Source: Klebsiella pneumoniae
GTDB lineage: Bacteria > Pseudomonadota > Gammaproteobacteria > Eutrophobiales > Eutrophobiaceae
Direction of reading: 5' to 3'
Length of the DNA stretch: 53,453 nt
Assembly (NCBI GenBank): GCA_945878555.1
Contig: CAMDWI010000010.1
Span: forward strand, 70,559-124,011
Of the stretch, positions 9,574-17,599 are shown in pieces. Made by a program: the position numbers and the translations under genes. The notes beneath the pieces are model-generated. The model ran no database searches and had not been told where the DNA came from. It worked only from the letters and a program-made list of their open reading frames with translations. Positions within the stretch are counted from its first letter, which is position 1, and each line of letters opens with the position of its first letter.

Positions 9574-11229
9574 ATGTACCTGTTGAATGGTAAGGCCGGA
9601 AGGCATGGATTAATGGTACTTGTTTTGTCTGCTGTACCCATGCTGGCATCAGCGGCAGAAGACTTCGTTCAGGCTGCAAAACAGCGGGATGTCAATACTG
9701 TCAAGCAGTTGATAGAGCGCAAGGCTGACGTAAACTCCACACTGGCGGATGGCAGTACAGCTCTTGCCTGGGCCGTTTATAACAATGATATGGGCATGGT
9801 AGAAACCTTGCTGGGTGCCGGTGCTGATGCCAGGCTTGCAAATGAATACGGTGTCAGTCCGTTGCATCTCGCATGCGCAAACCAGAATGCAGGAATGGTC
9901 TCAATATTACTAAAGGCCGACGCTGATCCCAATGCAGCAAAGTGGTCGGGCGAAACCGCACTGATGTCCTGTGCAAATTCCGGGGTGGCTGAGGCGGTAA
10001 AGGAGATGTTGTCCAGCGGTGCGAACCCGAACCTGAAGGAATCACGACAGGATCAGACGGCACTGATGTGGGCGGCGGCAGAAGATCACCGTGAAGCGGT
10101 AAAGGCTTTGATAGAGGGAGGCGCGGATGTAAATGCCAGATCCAGGCTCATCCCTGCGCGTGAACCGTTTATTGTCAAGGTGCCCAGTTCATTCGGCCAG
10201 AATTTTCCGAAGACGGTCCGGTTTCGCAAGGAGTCAGGAGGTTTTTCCCCTTTGATGTTCGCCGCGCAAAAGGGCGGGGTCGAAACAGCTCGACTTTTGA
10301 TTGAGGCCGGTGCCGAGGTCAATTATGCGACGCGTGAAGAGGGCAGTGCTCTGGTCGTTGCTACTGCTGCCGGATATCAGGATTTTGCGCTGTTACTGCT
10401 GGAAAATGGTGCCGACCCGAACATCAAGGACGGTTGGGGTATACGTCCGTTGCATTACGCTGTACATGAGGGTGTGCTGATCATGAATGGCTATGCCCAC
10501 ACCAGCACAGATCATCTGGGCTGGGAACGCAGGAACATGCCTGAGCTGGTGGAGGCCTTGATCGACGCCGGTGCCGACCCGGAAGCGCGTATAGAGTCTT
10601 CATTCTCGTTTCTGGATCACAAGTTTATTCGTGGTAATGAAGACCCGCCGCAGATTGATATAATCGGTGCAACCCCATTGTTGCTCGCGGCGGCATCGGG
10701 TGATACAACATCAATGCGCATACTGGTTGAAAAGGGCCAGGCTGATAAAAAAGCAAAAACAGACAGCGGCGCCACACTGTTTATGCTTGCAACAGGGGCC
10801 GGTGCTGAAATGGGTGTCAGGGATGAGAAAAAGGCGCTTGAAGCCGCGAAGCTGGCACTGGCAATGGGTGATGTCGATGTAAACGCCCAGCTGACAAATG
10901 ATGATGCCGTCAATGGTCCTGGCACTGGCAAGATAGACGGGCGGACGGCTGCACATTTTGCTGCCTATCACGGCTGGAAAGAAATGATCAAGTTTCTCGC
11001 CGAAAATGGTGCAAACCTGGATGTTGCTGACAGATATGGACAGACACCACTGATGATTGCCATGGGTGATCCGGAGGCACGTTATTACAGGAATATTCCC
11101 GTAGGCCGATATGATGACCGCTATCGCAGACCTTCGAATAATCCGAACAAGGCGGTAGTAGAAACCTTGTTGCAGGCAGGTGCAAAACCGTTCACAGGTA
11201 CGATAGTCGACAAGGGTTCGGTCAACTGA
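9574..11229 (+). CDS. Exported ankyrin-repeat protein (copy 2)
   Basis: 551 residues, the same length as the first copy. Signal peptide MYLLNGKAGRHGLMVLVLSA..ASAAE; then ankyrin repeats (GADARLANEYGVSPLHLACA, GADVNARS, GADPNIKDGWGIRPLHYAVH, GANLDVADRYGQTPLMIAMG). The non-repeat loops (ARSRLIPAREPF; GNEDPPQIDIIGATPLLLAA) match copy 1 in position, so the two are full-length paralogues, not merely two ankyrin proteins. The ribosome site GGGGGGAGAG precedes the ATG. It lies 47 bases after DUF1552 copy 2 and ends the module; a terminator follows at 11246. Partner unknown. Confidence 0.9.
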   Translation: MYLLNGKAGRHGLMVLVLSAVPMLASAAEDFVQAAKQRDVNTVKQLIERKADVNSTLADGSTALAWAVYNNDMGMVETLLGAGADARLANEYGVSPLHLACANQNAGMVSILLKADADPNAAKWSGETALMSCANSGVAEAVKEMLSSGANPNLKESRQDQTALMWAAAEDHREAVKALIEGGADVNARSRLIPAREPFIVKVPSSFGQNFPKTVRFRKESGGFSPLMFAAQKGGVETARLLIEAGAEVNYATREEGSALVVATAAGYQDFALLLLENGADPNIKDGWGIRPLHYAVHEGVLIMNGYAHTSTDHLGWERRNMPELVEALIDAGADPEARIESSFSFLDHKFIRGNEDPPQIDIIGATPLLLAAASGDTTSMRILVEKGQADKKAKTDSGATLFMLATGAGAEMGVRDEKKALEAAKLALAMGDVDVNAQLTNDDAVNGPGTGKIDGRTAAHFAAYHGWKEMIKFLAENGANLDVADRYGQTPLMIAMGDPEARYYRNIPVGRYDDRYRRPSNNPNKAVVETLLQAGAKPFTGTIVDKGSVN

Positions 11230-11245
11230 TTATCCTGATTGTCGT

Positions 11246-11277
11246 AGCGGCAGGGTGAGACCTGCCGCTCTTTCTCC
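11246..11277 (+). terminator. Rho-independent terminator after ankyrin copy 2
   Basis: Nine-base stem AGCGGCAGG / CCTGCCGCT around the loop GTGAGA, followed by the pyrimidine-rich CTTTCTC. It lies 16 bases after the ankyrin stop codon and closes the first plus-strand gene group. Confidence 0.7.
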
Positions 11278-11423
11278 CGGTATTCTCACTTTGCTACGGC
11301 AGACTCCTCCTGACACTGAACCTGTGATAATCTCGTTCATAGCTGTGGCTGATTTTTCAGGCATATCTGTATAACAACTTCACTTCCAAAATAATTCCGA
11401 ACCAATACCAGGAGAAAATCCAT

Positions 11424-13265
11424 ATGAAAAAGAACATGCATGGATCGATCATGGTGCTGTTTGCAGCACTGGTCATATTTGCCAGCCATGCCGTGACTGC
11501 ACAGCCCAGCATCCTTATGAACTATGCCGATCTGATCATGCTGAACGGCAAGATTCTGACCATTGATAAGGACTTTACTATTACTGAAGCGATCGCCGTA
11601 CGCGACGGACGTGTACTCGCCACCGGCAGTAATGCCGATATGATGGCCTTGGCAGGCCCACAAACCGAACAGGTCGATCTGAAGGGGCGTAGCGTAACAC
11701 CCGGCTATATCTACAACGACGGTGATAATGCCGTGCCTGGCGGAGACATATACAAGGACACGCTGGTAGACGGCTGGTTGTCCGGCCGTATCAAGGGGGA
11801 AGAGCTGCAGGAACTGCTGAAGTCGATTGATGAGGTACTTGCCAAGTCCCACGAAGGTGACCCGGTCTTTATCAATATGCCCAAGGACTACCCGCTGGAG
11901 GCGCAGGCATGGAATGCCGATGATATTGATGAAATTGCACCCAACAATCCGCTGGCCCTGTTCTACACGAGCAGTGATGTCCGTGTTAATCATGCGATGC
12001 TGGAAAAGGCATTTGAGATGGGATTGCCTCAGGACCATTTCGGTGTAGAAAAAAATGAAAAGGGTGAGCCGACCGGTTCCCTGTTTCATGAGGCAACAGG
12101 ATTTATCGGCTGGCAGGTACGCCCCTATCCCAGCCGTGCCTATATTGAGCAGGGTATGGAAGAAGCGAAGGCCTCATTCATGGGCTATCTGAGTTCCGGT
12201 GTGACAACCTCTACCGGACATATGAGCGGGCTTACCATCAGTATGTTGAATGAATTGTTTCATTCCGGCCAGCTGGTCATGCGTGTTTATCCCGGTCATG
12301 ACTTTACCCGCCAGAATCCATTCCCGGAACAGTACCTGAAACGCATAGGTAATCTGGTCAACTTTTCCCTGTACGATCCTGAACGTGGACCCATGGTCAA
12401 GATCGTTGGTGCGGCACTGGCCTCCGTTGACGACGGTGCCAACAGTCCTTCCGGCATGCTGACGATCCAGGCGAAGGATCGTATCTTGCCAGATCTGGGT
12501 GGCTCTCCGCATGGATGGAACAAGTGGTCAGGTGAAGGTGTGACTGGCCTCGGCTGGGACCAGATGAGTGAAGAAGACAAGTTGCAGACAGACTGGAATA
12601 CGATGCGTCTGCTGAACAAGTATGGATGGAACACGAACGGCAACCACAATATGGGCAGTGGCGCGATGAAGGTGGTGCTTGACGCTGTTGATAACGCCTA
12701 TTCCGGCGAAGTCCTGTTCAAACAGACCAAACCAAATGCCTATGATCATAACGTCATCTGGCACAAGGATAACTATCCGATGATCATGAAGTACAATGAC
12801 AAGCTGCGTTTCGCATTGAATATCGGTGAATTGTTTGAACCACGTGAGGTCAATGGCACACCGGTTATTTTTTATGAATACGGCAAGCAGATCGACAGCC
12901 TGCAACCGGTCAAGGATTTGATCGATATGGGTGTTCATGTTCATTTTGAAGGTGGTTCAGGCAGCAACCATCCGATGAAGATGATGAAGTACGCTGTGAC
13001 CAGGAAGGACGATAACGGCAAGGTCATCGCACCGGCACAGGCGATTGATCGGGCGACCGCTCTGAAGATGATCACCGTGAATGCAGCCGTGTTCATAGAA
13101 GAGCAGGCCAATCTGGGTACGCTTGAAGCCGGCAAATGGGCCGACATGGTTGTACTGAGCGGGGATTATATGGCTGTCCCTGAAGACGAACTCGACAAGC
13201 TGGATATTGATCTGACATATGTCGCCGGTAAGCTGGTGTTTGATGCCAGCCTGATGCAAGAATAG
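11424..13265 (+). CDS. Secreted amidohydrolase-like protein with altered metal site (copy 1)
   Basis: 613 residues. Signal peptide to about residue 26 (VTAQ), then the beta-sandwich start of Amidohydrolase_3/YtcJ-type proteins (LNGKILTIDKDFTITEAIAV.., VDLKGRSVTPG). Family members read PGxIDxHxH at the first metal strand; here residues 93-102 are PGYIYNDGDN, so both His ligands are absent. His remains at the later positions (NGNHNMGSG, AYDHNV), and the last-strand Asp is replaced by a FEGG segment. The C-terminal part (LGTLEAGKWADMVVLSGDY) is standard. Catalysis, if any, must differ from classic hydrolases (inference). It is more distant from the three tandem paralogues at 26840-32752 than they are from each other. 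AGGAG ribosome site. Confidence 0.88.
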   Translation: MKKNMHGSIMVLFAALVIFASHAVTAQPSILMNYADLIMLNGKILTIDKDFTITEAIAVRDGRVLATGSNADMMALAGPQTEQVDLKGRSVTPGYIYNDGDNAVPGGDIYKDTLVDGWLSGRIKGEELQELLKSIDEVLAKSHEGDPVFINMPKDYPLEAQAWNADDIDEIAPNNPLALFYTSSDVRVNHAMLEKAFEMGLPQDHFGVEKNEKGEPTGSLFHEATGFIGWQVRPYPSRAYIEQGMEEAKASFMGYLSSGVTTSTGHMSGLTISMLNELFHSGQLVMRVYPGHDFTRQNPFPEQYLKRIGNLVNFSLYDPERGPMVKIVGAALASVDDGANSPSGMLTIQAKDRILPDLGGSPHGWNKWSGEGVTGLGWDQMSEEDKLQTDWNTMRLLNKYGWNTNGNHNMGSGAMKVVLDAVDNAYSGEVLFKQTKPNAYDHNVIWHKDNYPMIMKYNDKLRFALNIGELFEPREVNGTPVIFYEYGKQIDSLQPVKDLIDMGVHVHFEGGSGSNHPMKMMKYAVTRKDDNGKVIAPAQAIDRATALKMITVNAAVFIEEQANLGTLEAGKWADMVVLSGDYMAVPEDELDKLDIDLTYVAGKLVFDASLMQE

Positions 13266-13292
13266 TCCGGCATATTCAGAGTAATAAAACAG

Positions 13293-13328
13293 AACGGGGA
13301 CGGCTATTAACCGTCCCCGTTTTCTTTT
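13293..13328. terminator. Terminator between convergent genes
   Basis: Perfect 11-base stem AACGGGGACGG / CCGTCCCCGTT with loop CTATTAA, followed by TTTTCTTTT on the plus strand. It lies 28 bases after the amidohydrolase-like stop codon. The opposing Rieske gene ends at 13350, so the hairpin could stop transcription from both sides, although the T-run favours the plus strand. Confidence 0.85.
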
Positions 13329-13349
13329 GTTGCCTGTTAGCGGATGAAG

Positions 13350-14669
13350 CTATACAGATACGTGTGCCTTGCCTGGTTTGGTACGCAATGCATCCTTAGC
13401 TGCCTCGTTATACGGCTTGTCACGCGGTAATAATACAGAGGCCGAACGGATCTTTTGCGACTCCGGGTCTACACCGGGCGGTGTTTCACCCTTTTCCTGC
13501 AACGCTTCGATGGCGGCGAATATCTTGCGACGAGCCATCATGATGCCACGGTCGGTCGGTGCCAGGACTTCCTTGGTACGGTCACAGATTCCACCCCAGG
13601 CAACTCTCTCTCCGGAGACCGGATCGATACCCACCATACTCTCCTGCAAGGAACCATCCTGTATGGCGATACCTTCGACACCGCTGTAGGTTGAACCCAT
13701 ACGCTGGGCATCACGGTTCATCAGATAATTATTGCTGCGATTGGCCTTGGGGATATAGGTCCCAGGTACATATTCGCAATGTACGCCCTTGCCCTGCTGC
13801 ATGGCCCAGCGCTCCTTCTCGGTCAGTTCGCGGTTCGGTTTGTAATCATAGCTCCATGCATAGCAATGGCTGTCATCAATAGGTATCCAGAAGTGTCCAT
13901 GTACCGGGTAGTCGCCACGTGGTGGTACCATGGTAAAGCTGGGCATTAACCAGGGTGTGATACGCCAGTAGTACTGGTTGTCCTCGGCCATACGGCGGGC
14001 ACCGATCAGCAGACCTCCCGGGTGATCAACAACCTCGAATACCGGCTGCAGGTCCTGAATATTGTATTTGTTACCCGCAGTACCTTTGAACAGCGGATCC
14101 TCTTCCAGATTGGCACTGTGCAGGAACGAGACATGGCTGGAATCTATACCACCTTCAAGTGCCTGCAACCAGTTGCTTTCCTGATAACGTTTCGAGATGT
14201 GACGATGGGTCGCAGGAACAGTACAGAATTCGTATTCAGGTAATGCTGGCTGTTTCTTCGGGTCACCCATGTAGGTCCACAATACACCGCCTTTCTCTAC
14301 CAGCGGATAGGAAGTCAGCTTGATGTTCTTGCAGAAATCCGGCGATTCTGACGGTACATCGACGCACTGGCCAGTAACATCAAACTTCCAGCCATGATAT
14401 GGACAACGCAGGCCATTACCTTCATTGCGGCCGAACCACAGCGATACGCAGCGGTGGGCACAGAATTCATCTATCAGGCCAAGTCGTCCCTCGGTATCAC
14501 GGAAGGCTATCAGGAATTCAGACAGTATTTGTACGCGCACCGGAGGGCAGTCATTGTCCGGTAATTCCTCAGCCAGCAGTGCCGGAATCCAGTAGCTGCG
14601 ATAGACATTACCCATGGGGGTGCCCGGGCCGGTCTGGGTGATCAGGTCATTTTTTTCTTTTGTTAGCAT
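13350..14669 (-). CDS. Rieske non-heme iron oxygenase, large subunit (copy 1)
   Basis: 439 residues. The N-terminal Rieske [2Fe-2S] domain has C70-x-H72 (FCAHRC) and C89-x2-H92 (RCPYHGWKF). The catalytic domain has the mononuclear iron motif with D176, H179 and H184 (GGIDSSHVSFLH). The overall form is that of the phthalate 4,5-dioxygenase / vanillate demethylase class, single-component oxygenases that hydroxylate or demethylate aromatic acids. No reductase or ferredoxin partner is in the window. It is a very close paralogue of 44416-45732, differing by scattered substitutions. An FNR-like dyad and a GTCTGTACAGAC palindrome lie upstream. Substrate unknown; the nearby dihydroxyphthalate-decarboxylase-like gene at 41087 makes an aromatic acid likely (inference). 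Confidence 0.92.
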   Translation of the reverse strand: MLTKEKNDLITQTGPGTPMGNVYRSYWIPALLAEELPDNDCPPVRVQILSEFLIAFRDTEGRLGLIDEFCAHRCVSLWFGRNEGNGLRCPYHGWKFDVTGQCVDVPSESPDFCKNIKLTSYPLVEKGGVLWTYMGDPKKQPALPEYEFCTVPATHRHISKRYQESNWLQALEGGIDSSHVSFLHSANLEEDPLFKGTAGNKYNIQDLQPVFEVVDHPGGLLIGARRMAEDNQYYWRITPWLMPSFTMVPPRGDYPVHGHFWIPIDDSHCYAWSYDYKPNRELTEKERWAMQQGKGVHCEYVPGTYIPKANRSNNYLMNRDAQRMGSTYSGVEGIAIQDGSLQESMVGIDPVSGERVAWGGICDRTKEVLAPTDRGIMMARRKIFAAIEALQEKGETPPGVDPESQKIRSASVLLPRDKPYNEAAKDALRTKPGKAHVSV

Positions 14670-14802
14670 CGAAATACTCCTTATTGGCTTGCTTGTCTCC
14701 GGACTTTATTTACCGGATGTTTTCTGCTTCCTGCCGCCCTGATGACAGTGTTGAGGTTGCAGTTGTTTATGTACTTATGGTTATCAATTAACCAAACAGG
14801 CA

Positions 14803-14814
14803 GTCTGTACAGAC
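14803..14814. promoter_or_regulatory. Perfect 12-base palindrome, candidate operator
   Basis: GTCTGTACAGAC reads the same on both strands. It is about 135 bases upstream of Rieske copy 1. The right half TACAGAC followed by (A/T)G recurs in gene direction upstream of the PanB-like gene (44075-44081) and of Rieske copy 2 (44383-44389), which suggests one regulator for the three genes. The binding protein is unknown. Confidence 0.4.
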
Positions 14815-14910
14815 CGGGGATACCTTGAGTTTTACGACTCTGCAGGTCGGCACCCGGAATGCGGTTGCCTGTTTATGTGGGGAGAAAATTAGCATGGCAC
14901 AGACCCGGGC

Positions 14911-14930
14911 ATCATGATCCAGATCATGAT
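14911..14930. promoter_or_regulatory. FNR-like dyad
   Basis: ATCATGATCCAGATCATGAT is a perfect 9-base inverted repeat with a CA centre. Its core TGAT-N4-ATCA matches the FNR/ANR consensus TTGAT-N4-ATCAA except for the outermost base on each side. It lies 50 bases past the stop of an FNR-type regulator gene and about 240 bases upstream of the Rieske start. That distance is long for direct activation unless the transcript starts well upstream. Confidence 0.5.
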
Positions 14931-14980
14931 TTAGGCAGGTAGGAAACAGGTACTGATCGCCGCAGCGATTTGTCAGCTTT

Positions 14981-15733
14981 CTAGGAGCCGGTCTTGTCTA
15001 TACGTGTGACCATTTCCGGCTCAGAGCACGCATTTTTCAGTCCGATTGAATCCAGGATATGGATATATTTGTGGTTGATACTGATAAGGCCCTGCTTCTG
15101 GAACTTGTTCAGACTGCGGCTGACCGTTTCAAATGTGAGGCCGAGATAGTTGCCGATCTCCGAACGTGACATCGCCAGCCGGAATTCGGTCGCGGAATAT
15201 CCCAGTCGGTGGAAGCGGGTTGATAAGGAAAGCAGGAACGTGGCAATACGACCGTCGGCATTTTTTTTGGTAACTGTAAGCAGAAGCTGGTTGTCATGGC
15301 TCAACTCACGCCCCATCAGACGGAACATCTGTTCATTCAGTGCTGGCAGTTGTCGACACACATCAGACAGATTGTGGAAGGATATGGCACATAGTGAACT
15401 GGTATCAAGTGCAACAGCCGTGCAGGCGTGGATCCCTTTCTCGATACCGTCGAGTCCAATAATTTCACCCGGAAGATAAAACCCGAGTATCTGTTCATCA
15501 CCTGCATCGGAGCTTGCAGTCAGTTTGATGCAACCGGTGCGTACAGCATAAAGATTGCTGAACTTGTCGCCGGTATGAAACAGGACGTCTCCCTTATGCA
15601 AGGGTTGGGTCCGGGTCACGATCCGGTCCAGCTTGTCCAGGTCCTCGCCATCAAGGCCGTGCGGAAGGCATAACTCATGCAGGTTACAGTTCTCGCAACT
15701 TACCTTGATTTTCGTAAAATCAATAACGTACAT
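14981..15733 (-). CDS. FNR-type Crp/Fnr transcription regulator
   Basis: 250 residues. N-terminal cysteines C13-x2-C16-x5-C22 plus C104 reproduce the four ligands of the oxygen-sensing [4Fe-4S] cluster of E. coli FNR (C20, C23, C29, C122). A cyclic-nucleotide-binding-like domain follows, then a dimer helix and a helix-turn-helix (SEIGNYLGLTFETVSRSL). The recognition helix keeps E202, S205 and R206, the residues by which FNR reads TTGAT/ATCAA half-sites. It is therefore probably an anaerobic/microaerobic global or local regulator. The gene is divergent from the exported hydrolase at 15951. The FNR-like dyad at 14911 lies just beyond its 3' end. The ribosome site is weak. Confidence 0.92.
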   Translation of the reverse strand: MYVIDFTKIKVSCENCNLHELCLPHGLDGEDLDKLDRIVTRTQPLHKGDVLFHTGDKFSNLYAVRTGCIKLTASSDAGDEQILGFYLPGEIIGLDGIEKGIHACTAVALDTSSLCAISFHNLSDVCRQLPALNEQMFRLMGRELSHDNQLLLTVTKKNADGRIATFLLSLSTRFHRLGYSATEFRLAMSRSEIGNYLGLTFETVSRSLNKFQKQGLISINHKYIHILDSIGLKNACSEPEMVTRIDKTGS

Positions 15734-15950
15734 GGCTGTTCACAGGGTCATCTATTATGGGTATTAGATACATCTACCTACAGATTCCATATTATCAGAG
15801 TCCGTACAGAAAAGGCGTCCCATTAGTGAAATTTTAGCGGATTTTCGAATTTCGTGCAGGTGATCCTCGCGTCAGTAGCGAACGACAAATCGTGCTGATA
15901 AGATGCATATAAATTACCCGACAATTATCATTATCCAAGGGGGGCCGTTT

Positions 15951-17327
15951 ATGTTTAAAATCCGAGCTAAATCTGTAATATTACTGGGTGCGCTGCTTTA
16001 TGCAGTATCGTCTGCCAGCGTGCAGGCGGATGCTGAAACGGAGGTGCTGTCCATGCTGGCGCAGGACCAGCCATATCATAGTGTGACACCTGAACAGTTC
16101 GCCCAACTGGGCTGGGACTTGCCGGATGGTGGCAATACGGTCAAGGCACTGGCCGATGCAGCCCCGGGTTCCGCCTTTGACCCCCGCGATCTGGAGAAGT
16201 TGTCAGCAGACAAGCTCGGATATACGGCCAGTTGGCATGTACTGCGCTATCCGGTCTACGGGATGGACTGGGACATCTCCGGGCTGTATCTGGTCCCGCA
16301 AAATCCTTTGCCTGACATGCCCACGCTGGTCATTATTCATGGCGGCTCCTCGAACTGGTATGAATTCTATGTCGACCCGTTGAATCGGGCCGGCGTAGGC
16401 CAGTATCTGGCGCAGAAGATACCCGTATTGCTTGTTACCATACCAGGTAACTTCCGCTACGGCGGCTGGACCGAAAATGCAGATTACGGTAAACGCGTAC
16501 CCGGTTACCTGCTTGATCGCGATGTCTCCGGTGATGAATTAAAGGTGAGGAATGCTGTTTACACATTCCGTGTAGTCACAGACGGTGTGAAAAAGCTGGT
16601 CGAGCAGGTGACCACCGGCCCGATCGTCATGATCGGTCATTCTACCGGCGGCGAAATCCAGTACATCCTGCACGATACCGATCTCGGTGCGCGTATGCAG
16701 GGCATGTCGCTGGGGTGGGGTACCGGCGGCCCGGCGGGGCTTGACGTGATGAAACAGTTCCGTGGTAATCGTACAGCAGCGGATTACCTCGATATGTGGG
16801 AAGTCCGCTCCCGGCCAACAGAAGGTTATACCAGAGGGTATCTGGGACCATTAAATCCGGTCTGGGACCCGAACAAGTCACGACTGGAAGTTGCCGAGCA
16901 CTGGCAGGGACTGGAACGCCGTCGCCGTCCCAACTTCAAGCAGCCGCTGCAGGATATCGAGCATAACAGCGCCGATAATCTGCGGGAACATGTATCCGCC
17001 CAGATCAAACAGACAATTGGTCAGAGTGGATTTGATGTGAACACCGATGAAGTGCTGGCAGACCTGTTCTCCACAATGCGGTCTTCACATACAGGTTATA
17101 AAAAGATGATCTGGACAACCGCCAGTCTGGATGATGGTCACTGGAACCCGAAGGTCGAAGAGGCACGGGAATTATTGATAGCGAATGAATTCCGCAAAAA
17201 AAACCCGGGCATACCGATCCGTGTGCTGCTGTTTAATGTACCGATGACGCACTATGGCCACATCGAAAAGCCACGTGAACTTTCCGGCGGCATACTGGCG
17301 GCCATAAAATGGCTGGCAGCACCCTGA
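15951..17327 (+). CDS. Exported alpha/beta hydrolase
   Basis: 458 residues from the ATG at 15951, preceded by AAGGGGGG; an in-frame ATG at 15903 would place 16 residues in front of the signal peptide and has no ribosome site. Signal peptide MFKIRAKSVILLGALLYAVSS..VQA. The nucleophile elbow is GHSTGGE (Ser nucleophile), and an oxyanion-type HGGSSNWYEF segment lies upstream. The C-terminal MTHYGHIEKP may supply the catalytic His. Located just before the TonB-dependent receptor on the same strand, it may release the receptor's ligand from an ester or amide outside the cytoplasm (inference). Substrate unknown. Confidence 0.82.
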   Translation: MFKIRAKSVILLGALLYAVSSASVQADAETEVLSMLAQDQPYHSVTPEQFAQLGWDLPDGGNTVKALADAAPGSAFDPRDLEKLSADKLGYTASWHVLRYPVYGMDWDISGLYLVPQNPLPDMPTLVIIHGGSSNWYEFYVDPLNRAGVGQYLAQKIPVLLVTIPGNFRYGGWTENADYGKRVPGYLLDRDVSGDELKVRNAVYTFRVVTDGVKKLVEQVTTGPIVMIGHSTGGEIQYILHDTDLGARMQGMSLGWGTGGPAGLDVMKQFRGNRTAADYLDMWEVRSRPTEGYTRGYLGPLNPVWDPNKSRLEVAEHWQGLERRRRPNFKQPLQDIEHNSADNLREHVSAQIKQTIGQSGFDVNTDEVLADLFSTMRSSHTGYKKMIWTTASLDDGHWNPKVEEARELLIANEFRKKNPGIPIRVLLFNVPMTHYGHIEKPRELSGGILAAIKWLAAP

Positions 17328-17454
17328 CCAGTTAATAAGACCGGGTTCATCGCGTCGGGGGCCGGGACTTTTATGCCGTGCGGGCAGGAAGTGAGCAGCT
17401 ATGCTTGCTCTGTAGTACCTGTAGAAAAATGTTTAAGCCGGTATTATTCGCATG

Positions 17455-17484
17455 TTGACCCCATACAACTTGTTACATTATTAT
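17455..17484 (+). promoter_or_regulatory. Sigma-70-type promoter of the TonB-dependent receptor
   Basis: TTGACC (-35, 17455-17460) and TATTAT (-10, 17479-17484) are separated by 18 bases; each matches 5 of 6 consensus bases. The predicted start is near 17491, about 110 bases upstream of the receptor start, in the 272-base gap after the hydrolase. The receptor can thus be expressed on its own. Confidence 0.6.
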
Positions 17485-17493
17485 CAGTTGTGG

Positions 17494-17527
17494 TTTTTAT
17501 GGATAAACTGTTGTTTGTCCATAAAAA
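17494..17527. promoter_or_regulatory. Long inverted repeat at the receptor transcription start
   Basis: Arms TTTTTATGGATAAAC and GTTTGTCCATAAAAA are complementary over 15 bases with one mismatch, around the loop TGTT. It begins about 3 bases after the predicted transcription start. No T-run follows on either strand, so it is not a simple terminator. It is either an operator overlapping +1 or a hairpin in the 5' untranslated RNA. Confidence 0.55.
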
Positions 17528-17599
17528 AACGCCGGTGTTGTCTCTGGTAACACGAATCCAGATTCCGGCTGGCTGAAAAACAACTATTTGGGGGGGTCA

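Larger units (their letters stand above)
14670..14980. other. Intergenic region upstream of Rieske copy 1
   Basis: 311 bases between the FNR-type gene stop and the Rieske start, both on the minus strand. It has no convincing gene. It contains the perfect palindrome GTCTGTACAGAC (14803-14814), a GGTTA..TAACC repeat at 14779-14793 and the FNR-like dyad at 14911-14930. It is therefore a regulatory stretch for the Rieske gene. Confidence 0.5.

Noticed and set aside
15903..15950. Longer start for the exported hydrolase
   Set aside because: It would place hydrophilic residues before the signal peptide and lacks a ribosome site, whereas the ATG at 15951 follows AAGGGGGG.
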